A DNA stretch of 64,000 bases, from positions 1 to 64,000 of the forward strand of contig CAZGAQ010000016.1 of NCBI GenBank assembly GCA_964523405.1, given 5' to 3'. The DNA is from CAZGAQ01 sp964523405 (GTDB lineage Bacteria > Planctomycetota > Phycisphaerae > UBA1845 > Fen-1342). This document shows, piece after piece, positions 16,703 through 25,452 of the stretch (within the stretch, counting starts at the first letter, position 1; every line of letters starts with the position of its first letter). The translations under genes were made by a program, and so were the position numbers. The notes beneath the pieces are model-generated. The model was not told the origin of the DNA, did not search any database, and saw only the letters and a list, made by a program, of their open reading frames with translations.

Positions 16703-17962
16703 GTGCCGGTCAGCTATGACTTGATGCGACCGACGACAGTCGAGCGGGAGGGGGGCGCCGAGGACCGTTGGACGCTCAACTTCGGACCGCAACATCCGTG
16801 CACGCACACGACGTTGCGGCTGGTGCTGGAGCTGGAAGGCGAGCGCATCGTCAACTGCATTCCCGATATCGGCTTCCTGCACAGCGGCTTCGAGAAGCTC
16901 GGCGAGCACCTGGACTGGAACCAGTACGTCACGATCGTCGAGCGCATGAACTACGTGTGCCCGATCTCGAACGACATCACCTGGCACATGGCCGTCGAGA
17001 AGCTGTTCGGTATCGAAGTCACGCCGCGCTGCAAGGCGATTCGCACGATCCTGACCGAGCTCGGCCGCCTGCAGGACCACATGCTGAACGTGGGCGTGCA
17101 GGGGCTCGACCTGGGCGGGTTTACGGCCTTCCTGTATGGCTTCAACGAGCGCGAGCTGATCTACGACTTGATTGAGCAGATCACCGGGCAGCGGTTCCAT
17201 CCGAGCTACACGCGCGTCGGCGGGTTGGCGCAGGACGTGCCGCCGGGCTGGACGGACCGCGTGCTCGACTTCGTGCAGAACAAGGTGCCGGCGGCGATGC
17301 GCGACGTCGAGACGCTGCTGCTCCGCAACCGCATCTTCGTCGAGCGCACCAAGGGTATCGGCGTGATCAGCCGGGCGGACGCGATCAACTGGTCCTTAAC
17401 GGGGCCGGTGGCGCGCGGCAGCGGCGTGGCCCGCGATCTGCGCAAGGACGAGCCGTACCTGTGCTACGCGGATAACTGGGACGCCAAGGGGGCGCCGGCC
17501 GTCCAGTTCAAAGTGCCCATTGCGCACGCGGGCGACGTGTATGCCCGGTTCCTGGTGCGGCTGGAGGAGATTCGCCAGTCGTGCGCGATTATCGAGCAGG
17601 TGATCGCGATGCTGCCGGAAGGGCCGATCAACGTGCTGGCGGACGAGAAGGTGATGCTGCCCGAAAAGCGGGAGACGTACTTCTCGATCGAAGGGCTGAT
17701 CCATCACTTCGAGAAGGTGATGACGAATCGCGGCCTGCAGCCGCCGGTCGGGGAGGCGTACTTCGGGCAGGAGACGAGCAACGGCGAGCAAGGCTTCTAC
17801 GTGGCGAGCGACGGCGGACGGCTGCCGTGGCGGGCCCGTTGCCGGCCGCCGAGCTTCATCAACTACCAGGTGTTCCCGAAACTCGTGATCGGGCACCAGA
17901 TCAGCGATATTCCGGCCGTGCTGAACAGCTTGAACGTGATTGCGGCCGAGTTGGATCGGTGA
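16703..17962 (+). CDS. nuoD: NADH-quinone oxidoreductase subunit D
   Basis: 419 residues; 49-kDa subunit that forms the quinone-binding pocket with NuoB. It begins with GTG after GGAGAG. Conserved blocks include NFGPQHPCTHTTLRLVLEL, IPDIGFLHSGFEKLGEH, NDITWHMAVEKL, RTILTELGRLQDH and the C-terminal IGHQISDIPAVLNSLN. The usual PQHPAAHG is PQHPCTHT here, so the Ala-Ala-His-Gly loop that lines the quinone site is changed while the His pair is kept. Membership in complex I is not in doubt. Confidence 0.95.
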   Translation: MPVSYDLMRPTTVEREGGAEDRWTLNFGPQHPCTHTTLRLVLELEGERIVNCIPDIGFLHSGFEKLGEHLDWNQYVTIVERMNYVCPISNDITWHMAVEKLFGIEVTPRCKAIRTILTELGRLQDHMLNVGVQGLDLGGFTAFLYGFNERELIYDLIEQITGQRFHPSYTRVGGLAQDVPPGWTDRVLDFVQNKVPAAMRDVETLLLRNRIFVERTKGIGVISRADAINWSLTGPVARGSGVARDLRKDEPYLCYADNWDAKGAPAVQFKVPIAHAGDVYARFLVRLEEIRQSCAIIEQVIAMLPEGPINVLADEKVMLPEKRETYFSIEGLIHHFEKVMTNRGLQPPVGEAYFGQETSNGEQGFYVASDGGRLPWRARCRPPSFINYQVFPKLVIGHQISDIPAVLNSLNVIAAELDR

Positions 17963-17975
17963 AGGCGTCTGCTAT

Positions 17976-18154
17976 CACCACGAAGGACACGAAGGCCACG
18001 AAGGAAGAACAAAAGGGTAGTTGGCAAGGGCAATTGGCGGCAATGCGGCAGCACAGGGACCGAAACGGCGAAGACGGAGCGGTGAGTGGCGGGCTCGCTC
18101 AGGTAGTCCGCAGCATCTTGTCGGCCTTCGTGTCCTTCGTATTCTTCGTGGTTG
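17976..18154. repeat. Inverted pair of CACGAAGGA repeats between nuoD and nuoE
   Basis: The left arm (17976-18009) has three direct units of the CACGAAGGA type. The right arm (18123-18154) is the reverse complement with one degenerate unit. They flank about 110 nt of unremarkable sequence. A second copy lies at 18802-18990. Spurious frames with HEGHEGHEG-like peptides arise from these repeats. Confidence 0.85.
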
Positions 18155-18202
18155 AGAATGCGTCATCCGTGACACGAATGGCCGGTTGAGAAGGGAACGC
18201 GC

Positions 18203-18772
18203 GTGACGTGGCGGACGATTGAACGAAATACGCTGGACCCCGCGGAGGCGGGGCCGGCGCTGCGGGCGGCGACCTTAGAGAAGATCCGCTCGTTCTTCGG
18301 GCGGTATCCGACCCGGCGGGCGGTGCTGCTACCGGCGCTGCACATCGCGCAGGACGAGCTGGGGTACGTCTCGTTGACGGCGATGCGGCAGATCGCGGAG
18401 TTGCTGGAGCTGACCCCGGCCGCGGTGATGGATGTTGTCACGTTTTACACGCACTTCTGGACGCACCCGAAGGGCCGCAAGACGATCGTACTGTGCCGCT
18501 CGCTGACGTGCGAGCTGATGGGCGGCAAGCAGCTCCTGGCAGCGCTGGAGGAGAAGCTGGGGATCGGCGAGCACGAGACGACGCCGGACGGACGCTACTC
18601 GCTGATGACGGAGGAGTGCCTGGCGGGCTGCGATCACGCGCCGTGCATGCTCATCGGCGAGAAGATGCACAAGTGCGTGCAGTTGGCGGACCTGGACCGG
18701 ATTCTCGCGGACGACAAGAACGACCAGGTCACGATGCCGCGCAGTGACCTTTTCGATGCGCCGAGATCCTGA
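18203..18772 (+). CDS. nuoE: NADH-quinone oxidoreductase subunit E
   Basis: 189 residues; thioredoxin-fold subunit with the N1a [2Fe-2S] cluster. Ligands are Cys98 and Cys103 (CRSLTC) and Cys139 and Cys143 (EECLAGC). The N-terminal helical part contains LPALHIAQDELGYVSL. The start is GTG at 18203, after AAGGGAAC. The gene is bounded on both sides by CACGAAGGA repeat pairs, giving unusually long gaps (240 and 264 nt) inside the operon. The C-terminal 25 residues are variable. Confidence 0.94.
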   Translation: MTWRTIERNTLDPAEAGPALRAATLEKIRSFFGRYPTRRAVLLPALHIAQDELGYVSLTAMRQIAELLELTPAAVMDVVTFYTHFWTHPKGRKTIVLCRSLTCELMGGKQLLAALEEKLGIGEHETTPDGRYSLMTEECLAGCDHAPCMLIGEKMHKCVQLADLDRILADDKNDQVTMPRSDLFDAPRS

Positions 18773-18801
18773 TCTGCAGCGTGAAACCGGACGTACGGAT
18801 T

Positions 18802-18990
18802 CACCACGAAGGACACGAAGGGCACGAAGGGAAGAAGAGAGTTGTGGGTGCCGGCAAAGACGCGCGGGTGAGGCCCGTGGTGAACGTGCCGGAGCAGAGC
18901 CCGGTCTGTGAAGGACTGGCACGCGGCTGGAGCGGTGCACGATTGGACGGTATTTCGTCGGCCCTCGTGCCCTTCGTGTCCCTCGTGGTG
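18802..18990. repeat. Inverted pair of CACGAAGGA repeats between nuoE and nuoF
   Basis: Second copy of the element seen between nuoD and nuoE. The left arm (18802-18836) contains three CACGAAGGN units; the right arm (18961-18990) is its imperfect reverse complement (CCTCGTGGTG at the end). The intervening sequence is unrelated to that of the first copy, so the arms rather than the centre are conserved. Confidence 0.85.
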
Positions 18991-19036
18991 AGAGAGAAGT
19001 TCGAGCAAGGCGACCAATCGGCGACAGGCGAAGCGA

Positions 19037-20488
19037 ATGGCGTTTGAACCGGTACTCATGCGACACGTCGGCGTGCCCAACAGCACGTCGCTGGCCGTGT
19101 ATCGCCAGGCGGGCGGATACGAAGGGGCCGCGAAGGCCCTGAAGATGACGCCCGACGAGCTGGTCGAGCTGGTCAAGCAGGCGAACCTGCGCGGCCGCGG
19201 CGGGGCGGGCTTCCCGGCCGGCATGAAGTGGTCGTTCCTGCCCAAGGATCGGCAGGTCACGTACCTGTGCGTGAACGCGGACGAGTCGGAGCCGCCGACG
19301 TTCTGCAATCGCATCACGATCGAGAACGACCCGCACATGCTCCTCGAGGGCATCCTGATCGCCGGCTACGCGACGCGCACGACGACTGCGTACATCTACA
19401 TGCGCGGCGAGTTCATGGAGCAGTTCCACGTGCTCCAGAAGGCGCTCGACGAAGCGTACGCCGCCGGCTACTTCGGCAAGGACATTCTCGGCAGCGGCTA
19501 CGACCTGGAGTGCTACATCCATCGCGGGGCGGGCGCGTACGTCTGCGGCGAGGAAACTGGCCTGATCGAATCGCTCGAAGGCAAACGCGGCTGGCCGCGA
19601 ATCAAGCCGCCGTTCCCGGCGATCGAAGGGGCTTTCCGCAAGCCGACGGTCGTGAACAACGTTGAGACGCTGGCGTGCCTGCCGCACATTCTGACCCGCG
19701 GTCTGGCGTGGTGGAACGCGATCGGCACGGCCAACTCGAAGGGGCCCAAGATGTTCTGCATCTGCGGGCCGGTGAATCGTCCGGGGTGCTACGAGGCGCC
19801 CTTGGGCCTGTCGGTGCGCGACCTGATCTACAGCCCGGCGTACGGCGGCGGCATGCGCGGCGGCAAGAAAGTGAAAGCCGTCTTCCCGGGCGGGCTCTCG
19901 ATGGGCGTGCTGCGCGGGGACCTGTTCCCGAAGAACCCCGAGGCCGGCAAGGTCGACTTCGCCAAGGACTATGACGAGCTGGATTGCCTGCTCGACTTCG
20001 ACGACGTGCGCAAATACGACCTGCTGGGGCTGGGGACCGCGGCGGCCGTGGTGGTGCCCGAAGACGTGGACATGCGCGACGTGCTCGTGAACATCACGCG
20101 CTTCTACGCCTCGGAGTCGTGCGGGCAGTGCACGCAGTGTCGCGAAGGCACGGCATGGATGGACAAGATCGCGCAGCGCATCCGGGCGGGTGCCGGCCGC
20201 GTGCTGGACCTCGACCTGCTCGACGAGACGGCGCGGAACATGGGCATGATGCCGGGGCTGTCGATCTGCGGCTTGCCGGATGGGGCGGCGTGGCCGATCC
20301 GCACGGTGGTGCAGAAGTTCCGGCGCGAGTTGGAGCGGTACATTGCGGCCCAGCCGGCCGGCGCGGTCGAGCGCGCGGTCCGGCGGGTGAATGCGGCCGC
20401 GTACGAGTTGCCGGTGGTGCAAGGCCGCGCGACGGCGTACGTCGGCGGGACGTTCAATATTCCGGAGAATCATCCGCAGCGGCGGTAA
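19037..20488 (+). CDS. nuoF: NADH-quinone oxidoreductase subunit F
   Basis: 483 residues; binds NADH, FMN and the N3 [4Fe-4S] cluster, the entry point of electrons. The FMN/NAD glycine-rich loop is GRGGAGFPAG (53-62). The NADH-site segment GAGAYVCGEETGLIESLEG follows at about 163-181. The cluster ligands are Cys362, Cys365 and Cys368 (ESCGQCTQCREG) and Cys411 (SICGLP). The protein is somewhat longer than E. coli NuoF, with a C-terminal extension of about 40 residues. It starts at ATG 19037 after the second repeat pair. Confidence 0.96.
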   Translation: MAFEPVLMRHVGVPNSTSLAVYRQAGGYEGAAKALKMTPDELVELVKQANLRGRGGAGFPAGMKWSFLPKDRQVTYLCVNADESEPPTFCNRITIENDPHMLLEGILIAGYATRTTTAYIYMRGEFMEQFHVLQKALDEAYAAGYFGKDILGSGYDLECYIHRGAGAYVCGEETGLIESLEGKRGWPRIKPPFPAIEGAFRKPTVVNNVETLACLPHILTRGLAWWNAIGTANSKGPKMFCICGPVNRPGCYEAPLGLSVRDLIYSPAYGGGMRGGKKVKAVFPGGLSMGVLRGDLFPKNPEAGKVDFAKDYDELDCLLDFDDVRKYDLLGLGTAAAVVVPEDVDMRDVLVNITRFYASESCGQCTQCREGTAWMDKIAQRIRAGAGRVLDLDLLDETARNMGMMPGLSICGLPDGAAWPIRTVVQKFRRELERYIAAQPAGAVERAVRRVNAAAYELPVVQGRATAYVGGTFNIPENHPQRR

Positions 20489-20521
20489 CGTCGGGCGTTG
20501 TTTGACGCGACGGTGAGGCGC

Positions 20522-22156
20522 ATGCCGAAGATCACGATAGACGGCAAGACGGTCGAGAGTCGCCCGGGCATTTCGGTGCTGCAGGCGGCGCTGGAGGCGG
20601 GCTGGGACGTCCCGCACTATTGCTACCACCCCGGGTTGACCGTGGTGGCGAGCTGCCGGCTGTGCCTGATGGAAATGAAGATGCCGCACCCGAAAACCCA
20701 GGAGCTCACCTGGGCGCCGAAGCTCTTCCCGTCGTGCCAGACGCCGGTGAAGGACGGCTTGGAGGTGCGCTTCGATTGCGAACCCGTTCGCTCCGCCCGC
20801 AAGCACGCCCTCGAGTACTACCTCCTGAATCACCCGCTCGATTGCCCGGTCTGCGACAAGGCCGGCGAGTGCTATCTGCAGGACTACACCGAGGAGGTCG
20901 GGCCCGCGGCGTCGCGGATGATCGAGGAGAAGCAGAAGAACCCGAAGAAGGACGTCGGCCCGCACACCTTGCTCTATCAGGACCGCTGCGTGCTGTGCAC
21001 GCGTTGCGTCCGCTTCTGCAATGAGATCGCGGGCACGGGCGAGCTCGCGGTCGTCAATCGCGGCAGCCAGAGCGAGATCGATGCGTTTCCCGGGCAGCCC
21101 TTGGCGAACCCGCTGCAGGGTAACGTGGTCGACCTCTGCCCGGTGGGGGCCTTGCTCGACAAGGGCTTCCTGTTCAAGCAGCGCGTTTGGCTGCTGAAGT
21201 CCGTGCCGTCCGTCAGTCCGGCCGACAGCCGCGGCCAGACCATCTGGATCGACAGCAACGAGCAGGGGCTGCACCGCATTCGGCCGCGCTTCAACGAGCA
21301 GGTCAACGAGTGGTGGATCAGCGACGAGGCCCGCTTCGGCTGGAAGGCGTACCAGCGGCCGGACCGGCTGACGCGCCCGCGCGTGCGCGGAGCGGACGGG
21401 CTGCGCAGCGAGCGCTGGGAGGCCCTGGCACCGGCGCTGTGGGCGGGATTGGGCGCGAACGGGCGGGCGCTGGTCGAGCGGCCGGGGCGTTTGGCGGTCG
21501 TGTTGAGCCCGATGCTGAGTTGCGAAGAGGCGTGGATGCTCGCGAAGTATATCCGTGGGCTGGATCCCAAGGCGCTGCTCGTGTCGGGGTATGTGCCGAC
21601 CGTCGGCGAAGACCGCACGTTTCCGAAGGGCTTTGTGATCGCCGCGGAGAAGTGCCCGAATCGGCGCGGCATCGCGACGTTGCTGCAGCACTTCGGCGGA
21701 CCGACGGCCGACTGGCAGACCTTCCTGGGACAGGCGGTCGAAGGTCGCTTTGCGGCCGCGTACGTGACGGGCGGCTATCCGACCGAGTGGGTGACCCCAA
21801 CGGTGGCGGCGGCGTTGGCGAAGGTCCCGTACCTGGTGGTGCACGATCTGTTCCCGTCGGCCCTGGAAGCGACGGCGAGCATGGTCATTCCCGGCGCGAC
21901 GTGGTGGGAGCGGGAGGGGGCGTTCATGAACAGTGCCGGACTCGTGCAGGCGTTTGCGCGCGCGCTGCCGCCGGTCGAGGGCGTGAAGGCGGACGGGCAG
22001 TTCCTGCTGGAATTGGCGAAGCCCGTGCTGCCCGGCGGGGCGGAGGCGTGGGGCGGGCTCTACCGGGCGGAGCAGGTCCGGGCGGCGTTGGGACGCGAAA
22101 TCCCGGCGCTGGCGGACGTGTTTGTCCCGCGGCCGATGCCGGAGCATGCACACTGA
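20522..22156 (+). CDS. nuoG: NADH-quinone oxidoreductase subunit G
   Basis: 544 residues from ATG 20522 (a TTG at 20498 is less likely). The N-terminal ferredoxin-like part carries [2Fe-2S] ligands Cys34, Cys45, Cys48 and Cys72, then the His104/Cys108/Cys111/Cys117 N5 site and the Cys156/Cys159/Cys162/Cys206 N4 site. The extra N7 cysteine motif present in E. coli is absent (VPSVSPADSRG at that point). The molybdopterin-oxidoreductase-like C-terminal region is kept but much shorter than in the 908-residue E. coli subunit, closer to the mitochondrial 75-kDa form. Function in complex I is secure. Confidence 0.95.
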   Translation: MPKITIDGKTVESRPGISVLQAALEAGWDVPHYCYHPGLTVVASCRLCLMEMKMPHPKTQELTWAPKLFPSCQTPVKDGLEVRFDCEPVRSARKHALEYYLLNHPLDCPVCDKAGECYLQDYTEEVGPAASRMIEEKQKNPKKDVGPHTLLYQDRCVLCTRCVRFCNEIAGTGELAVVNRGSQSEIDAFPGQPLANPLQGNVVDLCPVGALLDKGFLFKQRVWLLKSVPSVSPADSRGQTIWIDSNEQGLHRIRPRFNEQVNEWWISDEARFGWKAYQRPDRLTRPRVRGADGLRSERWEALAPALWAGLGANGRALVERPGRLAVVLSPMLSCEEAWMLAKYIRGLDPKALLVSGYVPTVGEDRTFPKGFVIAAEKCPNRRGIATLLQHFGGPTADWQTFLGQAVEGRFAAAYVTGGYPTEWVTPTVAAALAKVPYLVVHDLFPSALEATASMVIPGATWWEREGAFMNSAGLVQAFARALPPVEGVKADGQFLLELAKPVLPGGAEAWGGLYRAEQVRAALGREIPALADVFVPRPMPEHAH

Positions 22157-22158
22157 GT

Positions 22159-22194
22159 AGGGATTCAGGGAGCAAGGGATTAAGGGATTGAGGA
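22159..22194. repeat. Degenerate AGGGATT tandem repeat between nuoG and nuoH
   Basis: A 36-nt purine-rich stretch with four AGGGATT/AGGGAGC-like units in a row, starting 2 nt after the nuoG stop. It is unlike the flanking coding DNA in composition. Function unknown; possibly a small dispersed repeat. Confidence 0.6.
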
Positions 22195-22226
22195 AATAGG
22201 CAACAGGGCGTAGCGGCGAGAGAGAC

Positions 22227-23546
22227 ATGGCGGACAAGGACGTACAAGTCATCGAGCGGCGGTTGCGGAGCCCGTTGGTGCTGGTTGCGGCCGGCATCTT
22301 GGGCGGCGTGCCGGCGGTCGCCATCCTGTGGCTGCTGTTCCCCTACTACAAGGGTGTCTTGGCCGATCCGTTCTGGTTCCCCCTGATCGTCATGGCCGCC
22401 ATGCTGGGCATCATCATGTCCGGGACGGCCGTGTGCATCCTCGCGGAACGCAAGATCGCCGGGTACACGCAGGATCGCTACGGGCCCAATCGCGTCGGCT
22501 GGTGGGGCTTGCTGCAGCCGATGGCGGACGGGCTGAAATTCCTGCTCAAAGAGGACATTACGCCGGCGCACGTGGATCGGCCGCTGTTCTACTTGGCGCC
22601 GTGCCTGGCGCTGATTGTGTCGCTGATCGGCTTCGCGGTGATTCCGTGGGCGGGTGATGTGCGCTGGCCGTGGATGGACCCGAGTGCCCCGGCGATTCGC
22701 ACGCAGGTCGCGAGCCTTAACGTCGGCGTGCTCTATCTGATGGCCGTCGGCTCGCTGGGTGTGTACGGCATCGTGCTGGCGGGCTACGCGAGCAACAACA
22801 AGTACTCGTTCTTCGGCGGTATGCGGGCGACCGCGCAGATGATCAGCTACGAAGTGCCGCTGGGACTGGCGCTACTCTGTCTGCTGCTGGTGGCGGGGAC
22901 GTTGCGGCCGGAGGAGATCGTCAACCAGCAGGCCCGCAGCGGCGTGTGGTACGTGTTCCTGCAGCCGCTGCCTTTCCTGCTGATGCTGGTGAGCGCGTTT
23001 GCGGAGACGAACCGCACGCCGTTCGACCTGGCGGAGGCGGAGCAGGAGCTGGTCGGCGGCTACCACACCGAATACAGCTCGATGAAGTTCGCGATGTTCT
23101 TCCTGGCGGAATACGCCCACATGATCACCGGCAGCGCGCTCCTGGTGGCGTTGTTCTTCGGCGGCTGGGCGCCGCTGCCGTTCACGTCGATGCTGGCGGA
23201 CAGCACGGCGTGGTGGGCGATGCTGGTGAAGCTCGCCGTGTACTTCGCGAAGGTGGGCGCATTCATCGGTTTGTTCATGGTGATTCGCTGGACGATTCCG
23301 CGGTTCCGGTTCGACCAGCTCATGCGGATCGCGTGGCTGGGCATGGTGCCGGCCGGCGTCGCACTGCTGGCGGGGACGGCGTTTCTGACGGCGCTAAAGC
23401 TGCAGCACAGCCTCATCGCCAGCCTGGGACTGAACCTGCTCGTGCTTGTCGGCATGCTTGCGTCGGCGGCACGCTCGAAGCGACCCGTGACCGGGCGCCA
23501 GGAGTATTTGCGGGACGCGGACGTGGCGTTCGAACGACGAGACTAG
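22227..23546 (+). CDS. nuoH: NADH-quinone oxidoreductase subunit H
   Basis: 439 residues with about nine membrane helices. NuoH joins the peripheral arm to the membrane arm and forms part of the quinone chamber. Signatures: AERKIAGYTQDRYGPNRVG, LLQPMADGLKFLLKED, ISYEVPLGLALL and the acidic loop AETNRTPFDLAEAEQELVGG. It is longer than E. coli NuoH (325) because of an N-terminal helix and insertions in loops. ATG 22227 follows GCGGCGAGAGAGAC. Confidence 0.95.
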   Translation: MADKDVQVIERRLRSPLVLVAAGILGGVPAVAILWLLFPYYKGVLADPFWFPLIVMAAMLGIIMSGTAVCILAERKIAGYTQDRYGPNRVGWWGLLQPMADGLKFLLKEDITPAHVDRPLFYLAPCLALIVSLIGFAVIPWAGDVRWPWMDPSAPAIRTQVASLNVGVLYLMAVGSLGVYGIVLAGYASNNKYSFFGGMRATAQMISYEVPLGLALLCLLLVAGTLRPEEIVNQQARSGVWYVFLQPLPFLLMLVSAFAETNRTPFDLAEAEQELVGGYHTEYSSMKFAMFFLAEYAHMITGSALLVALFFGGWAPLPFTSMLADSTAWWAMLVKLAVYFAKVGAFIGLFMVIRWTIPRFRFDQLMRIAWLGMVPAGVALLAGTAFLTALKLQHSLIASLGLNLLVLVGMLASAARSKRPVTGRQEYLRDADVAFERRD

Positions 23547-23611
23547 GATTGTCGTAACCGGCGCAGACGCGCCTGCGGCTGATTGCGGAATGCTGAGCGC
23601 TGAAAGCTCCT

Positions 23612-24214
23612 ATGAAGCCTGAAGACATCATCGAGTTGAAGGAACCTGCGCTGACAGCCGCGGAACGGTTGTACCTGCCGCAGATCGTGGACGGCATGAA
23701 GACCACGATCCGCCACATGTTCAGCCTCGAGCGGCGGCACGCGGTTGTGCGGCAGTATCCCGAGGACACGCGCGAAGGTCGCGGCGAGCTGCGCGACGCG
23801 AACTTCCGCGGCGTGCACCGGCTGAATCGCGATCCCGACGGACGCGTCGCGTGCGTGGCCTGCTTCATGTGCAGTACGGCCTGCCCGGCCCACTGCATCC
23901 ACATTGAGGCGGGCGCGTCGCCGTGGCCCGACCGCGAGAAGTACCCGGTCAAATTCGAGATTGACGAACTGCGGTGCATCTACTGCGGCATGTGCGAGGA
24001 GGCCTGCCCGGTCGATGCGATCGAGTTGACGCCGCATTACGAACTGGTCGGTCAGACGCGGGCCGAGCTGATCTTCGACAAAGAGAAGCTGCTGAGCGTG
24101 TTCGATGCGACGAAGGAACGCAAGCCGCGCAAGAACCCGCCGGTGACGGACTATGGTCTGACCGGGGGACAGTCGCAGGAGGTAGCGCAGCCGAACACGG
24201 GACCGAAGGTGTAA
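23612..24214 (+). CDS. nuoI: NADH-quinone oxidoreductase subunit I
   Basis: 200 residues; ferredoxin-type subunit with clusters N6a and N6b. The two motifs are CVACFMCSTACP (Cys81, 84, 87, 91, with Cys95 close by) and CIYCGMCEEACP (Cys122, 125, 128, 132). An extra Cys95 follows the first motif (AHC), as in many NuoI proteins. The basic C-terminal tail (ERKPRKNPPVTD) is variable. It begins 65 nt after nuoH. Confidence 0.95.
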   Translation: MKPEDIIELKEPALTAAERLYLPQIVDGMKTTIRHMFSLERRHAVVRQYPEDTREGRGELRDANFRGVHRLNRDPDGRVACVACFMCSTACPAHCIHIEAGASPWPDREKYPVKFEIDELRCIYCGMCEEACPVDAIELTPHYELVGQTRAELIFDKEKLLSVFDATKERKPRKNPPVTDYGLTGGQSQEVAQPNTGPKV

Positions 24215-24358
24215 GGCGCCGCCGCGTTGCCGGGGCTTGTGGGCTCTGGCGAGGTACGCTGGGTGACGGTACAACGGGGCCCGCGCGGGGCGCGGGCATG
24301 AGCAGGTCGCACGGCCGCCGGCCGGGCGACGAGTCACGAGAGTGGAAGGCCACAGGGC

Positions 24359-25099
24359 ATGTCCGGAATGCAGATCACGCTAGCCCTCGTCGCGATGCTG
24401 GTGGCCGGCGCGCTCGGCCTGTTCCTGGCGCTGCCGGGTGGCCGGCAGGCGCCGGGACGCGCTGGTTGGGTCGCGCTGGCGGCCGCCGGCGGCGTGTTGG
24501 TCGCACTGTTGGCCCATTTTGCCGGCGGGGCCGAGGCACGCGGGGTGTTCATTGTCTGTGTTCTGGTGGCGCTGTTCGGGGCGTTGCGCGTGATCACGCA
24601 TGCCAAGCCGGTGTATAGCGCGTTGTACTTCGTGCTCGTCATCATCGCCGTCACGGGCCTCATGGTGCTCATGGAGGCCACGTTCGTCGCGGCGATTCTG
24701 GTCATTGTGTACGCGGGGGCGATCCTGGTGACGTACGTCTTCGTGATCATGATGGCTCAGCAGTCCCGCCCGGCGCCGTACGACGCCCGCGCGCGCGAGC
24801 CCCTGTGGGGCGTGCTGGCGGGGTTTGCCCTGCTCACGATCCTCGCGGTACAAGTGCTCAGCACGGCGCCGCGGGCCAGTCCGGCGGCAGAGATGGCAGG
24901 GCCCATCGCGACCACCGCTGCGACGGCCGCGCTCGATGCGGCTGCGGCGGGCACGGTGGAGCACGTGGGCACGCCGCTGTTGACGCATTACGTCATTGGC
25001 GTGCAGATCGTCGGGGTGTTGCTGTTGGCGGCGCTGGTGGGGGCGATTGCGATTGCCCGCCGCAAACCGGTACCCGCATCGCTGGAGGAGGCCGGCTGA
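24359..25099 (+). CDS. nuoJ: NADH-quinone oxidoreductase subunit J
   Basis: 246 residues with five membrane helices. NuoJ contains the pi-bulge helix that links the quinone site to the proton channels. The core is VITHAKPVYSALYFVLVIIA followed by LMEATFVAAILVIVYAGAI, which is diagnostic. The loop at about 170-200 is Ala-rich. The stop codon overlaps the nuoK start (TGATG), so translation is probably coupled. Confidence 0.94.
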   Translation: MSGMQITLALVAMLVAGALGLFLALPGGRQAPGRAGWVALAAAGGVLVALLAHFAGGAEARGVFIVCVLVALFGALRVITHAKPVYSALYFVLVIIAVTGLMVLMEATFVAAILVIVYAGAILVTYVFVIMMAQQSRPAPYDARAREPLWGVLAGFALLTILAVQVLSTAPRASPAAEMAGPIATTAATAALDAAAAGTVEHVGTPLLTHYVIGVQIVGVLLLAALVGAIAIARRKPVPASLEEAG

Positions 25100-25410
25100 T
25101 GCTCGTTCCGTACCTACTGGTCGGGGCCGTGCTGTTCGTGCTGGGGCTGATCGGCTTCGTCACGCGCCGCAACCTGATCGTCATGTTTCTGTGCACGGAA
25201 CTGATGTTCCAGGGCATCATCGTCACGCTGGTGGCCTTCGGGCGGTATCCGCTGCGCGGCGCTCCGACTTTCGACGGGCAGGTGTTCGCCCTGTTCCTGG
25301 TCGCGGTGGCGGCGGCGGAGGCGGCACTGGGGCTGGCGCTGGTGGTGCTGCTGTTCCGGCATCGGGACACGTTGGACGCGGGGGCGTGGCGATTGTTGAA
25401 GGACGAATAG
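25099..25410 (+). CDS. nuoK: NADH-quinone oxidoreductase subunit K
   Basis: 103 residues, three membrane helices. The ATG at 25099 overlaps the nuoJ TGA. NuoK is a proton-channel subunit; the buried glutamate in LCTELMFQG and the second in AAAEAALGLAL are conserved. The helix-1 start (LLVGAVLFVLGLIGFVTRRN) and the length match the family. Confidence 0.95.
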   Translation: MLVPYLLVGAVLFVLGLIGFVTRRNLIVMFLCTELMFQGIIVTLVAFGRYPLRGAPTFDGQVFALFLVAVAAAEAALGLALVVLLFRHRDTLDAGAWRLLKDE

Positions 25411-25452
25411 GACGCACGACGCGACGTTTCGGTTCCCGCGCTCTCGAAGAGG

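Noticed and set aside
17976..18990. Possible CRISPR array
   Set aside because: The repeats are 9-10 nt units in inverted pairs, without regular spacers of 25-40 nt and without cas genes.
18634..19353. Minus-strand frame with HEGHEGHEG peptide
   Set aside because: Arises from CACGAAGGA repeats plus the antisense of nuoF; a known false-gene pattern.
18329..22324. 1331-codon minus-strand frame
   Set aside because: Antisense to nuoE, nuoF and nuoG; its length reflects high GC and lack of stops, not a gene.
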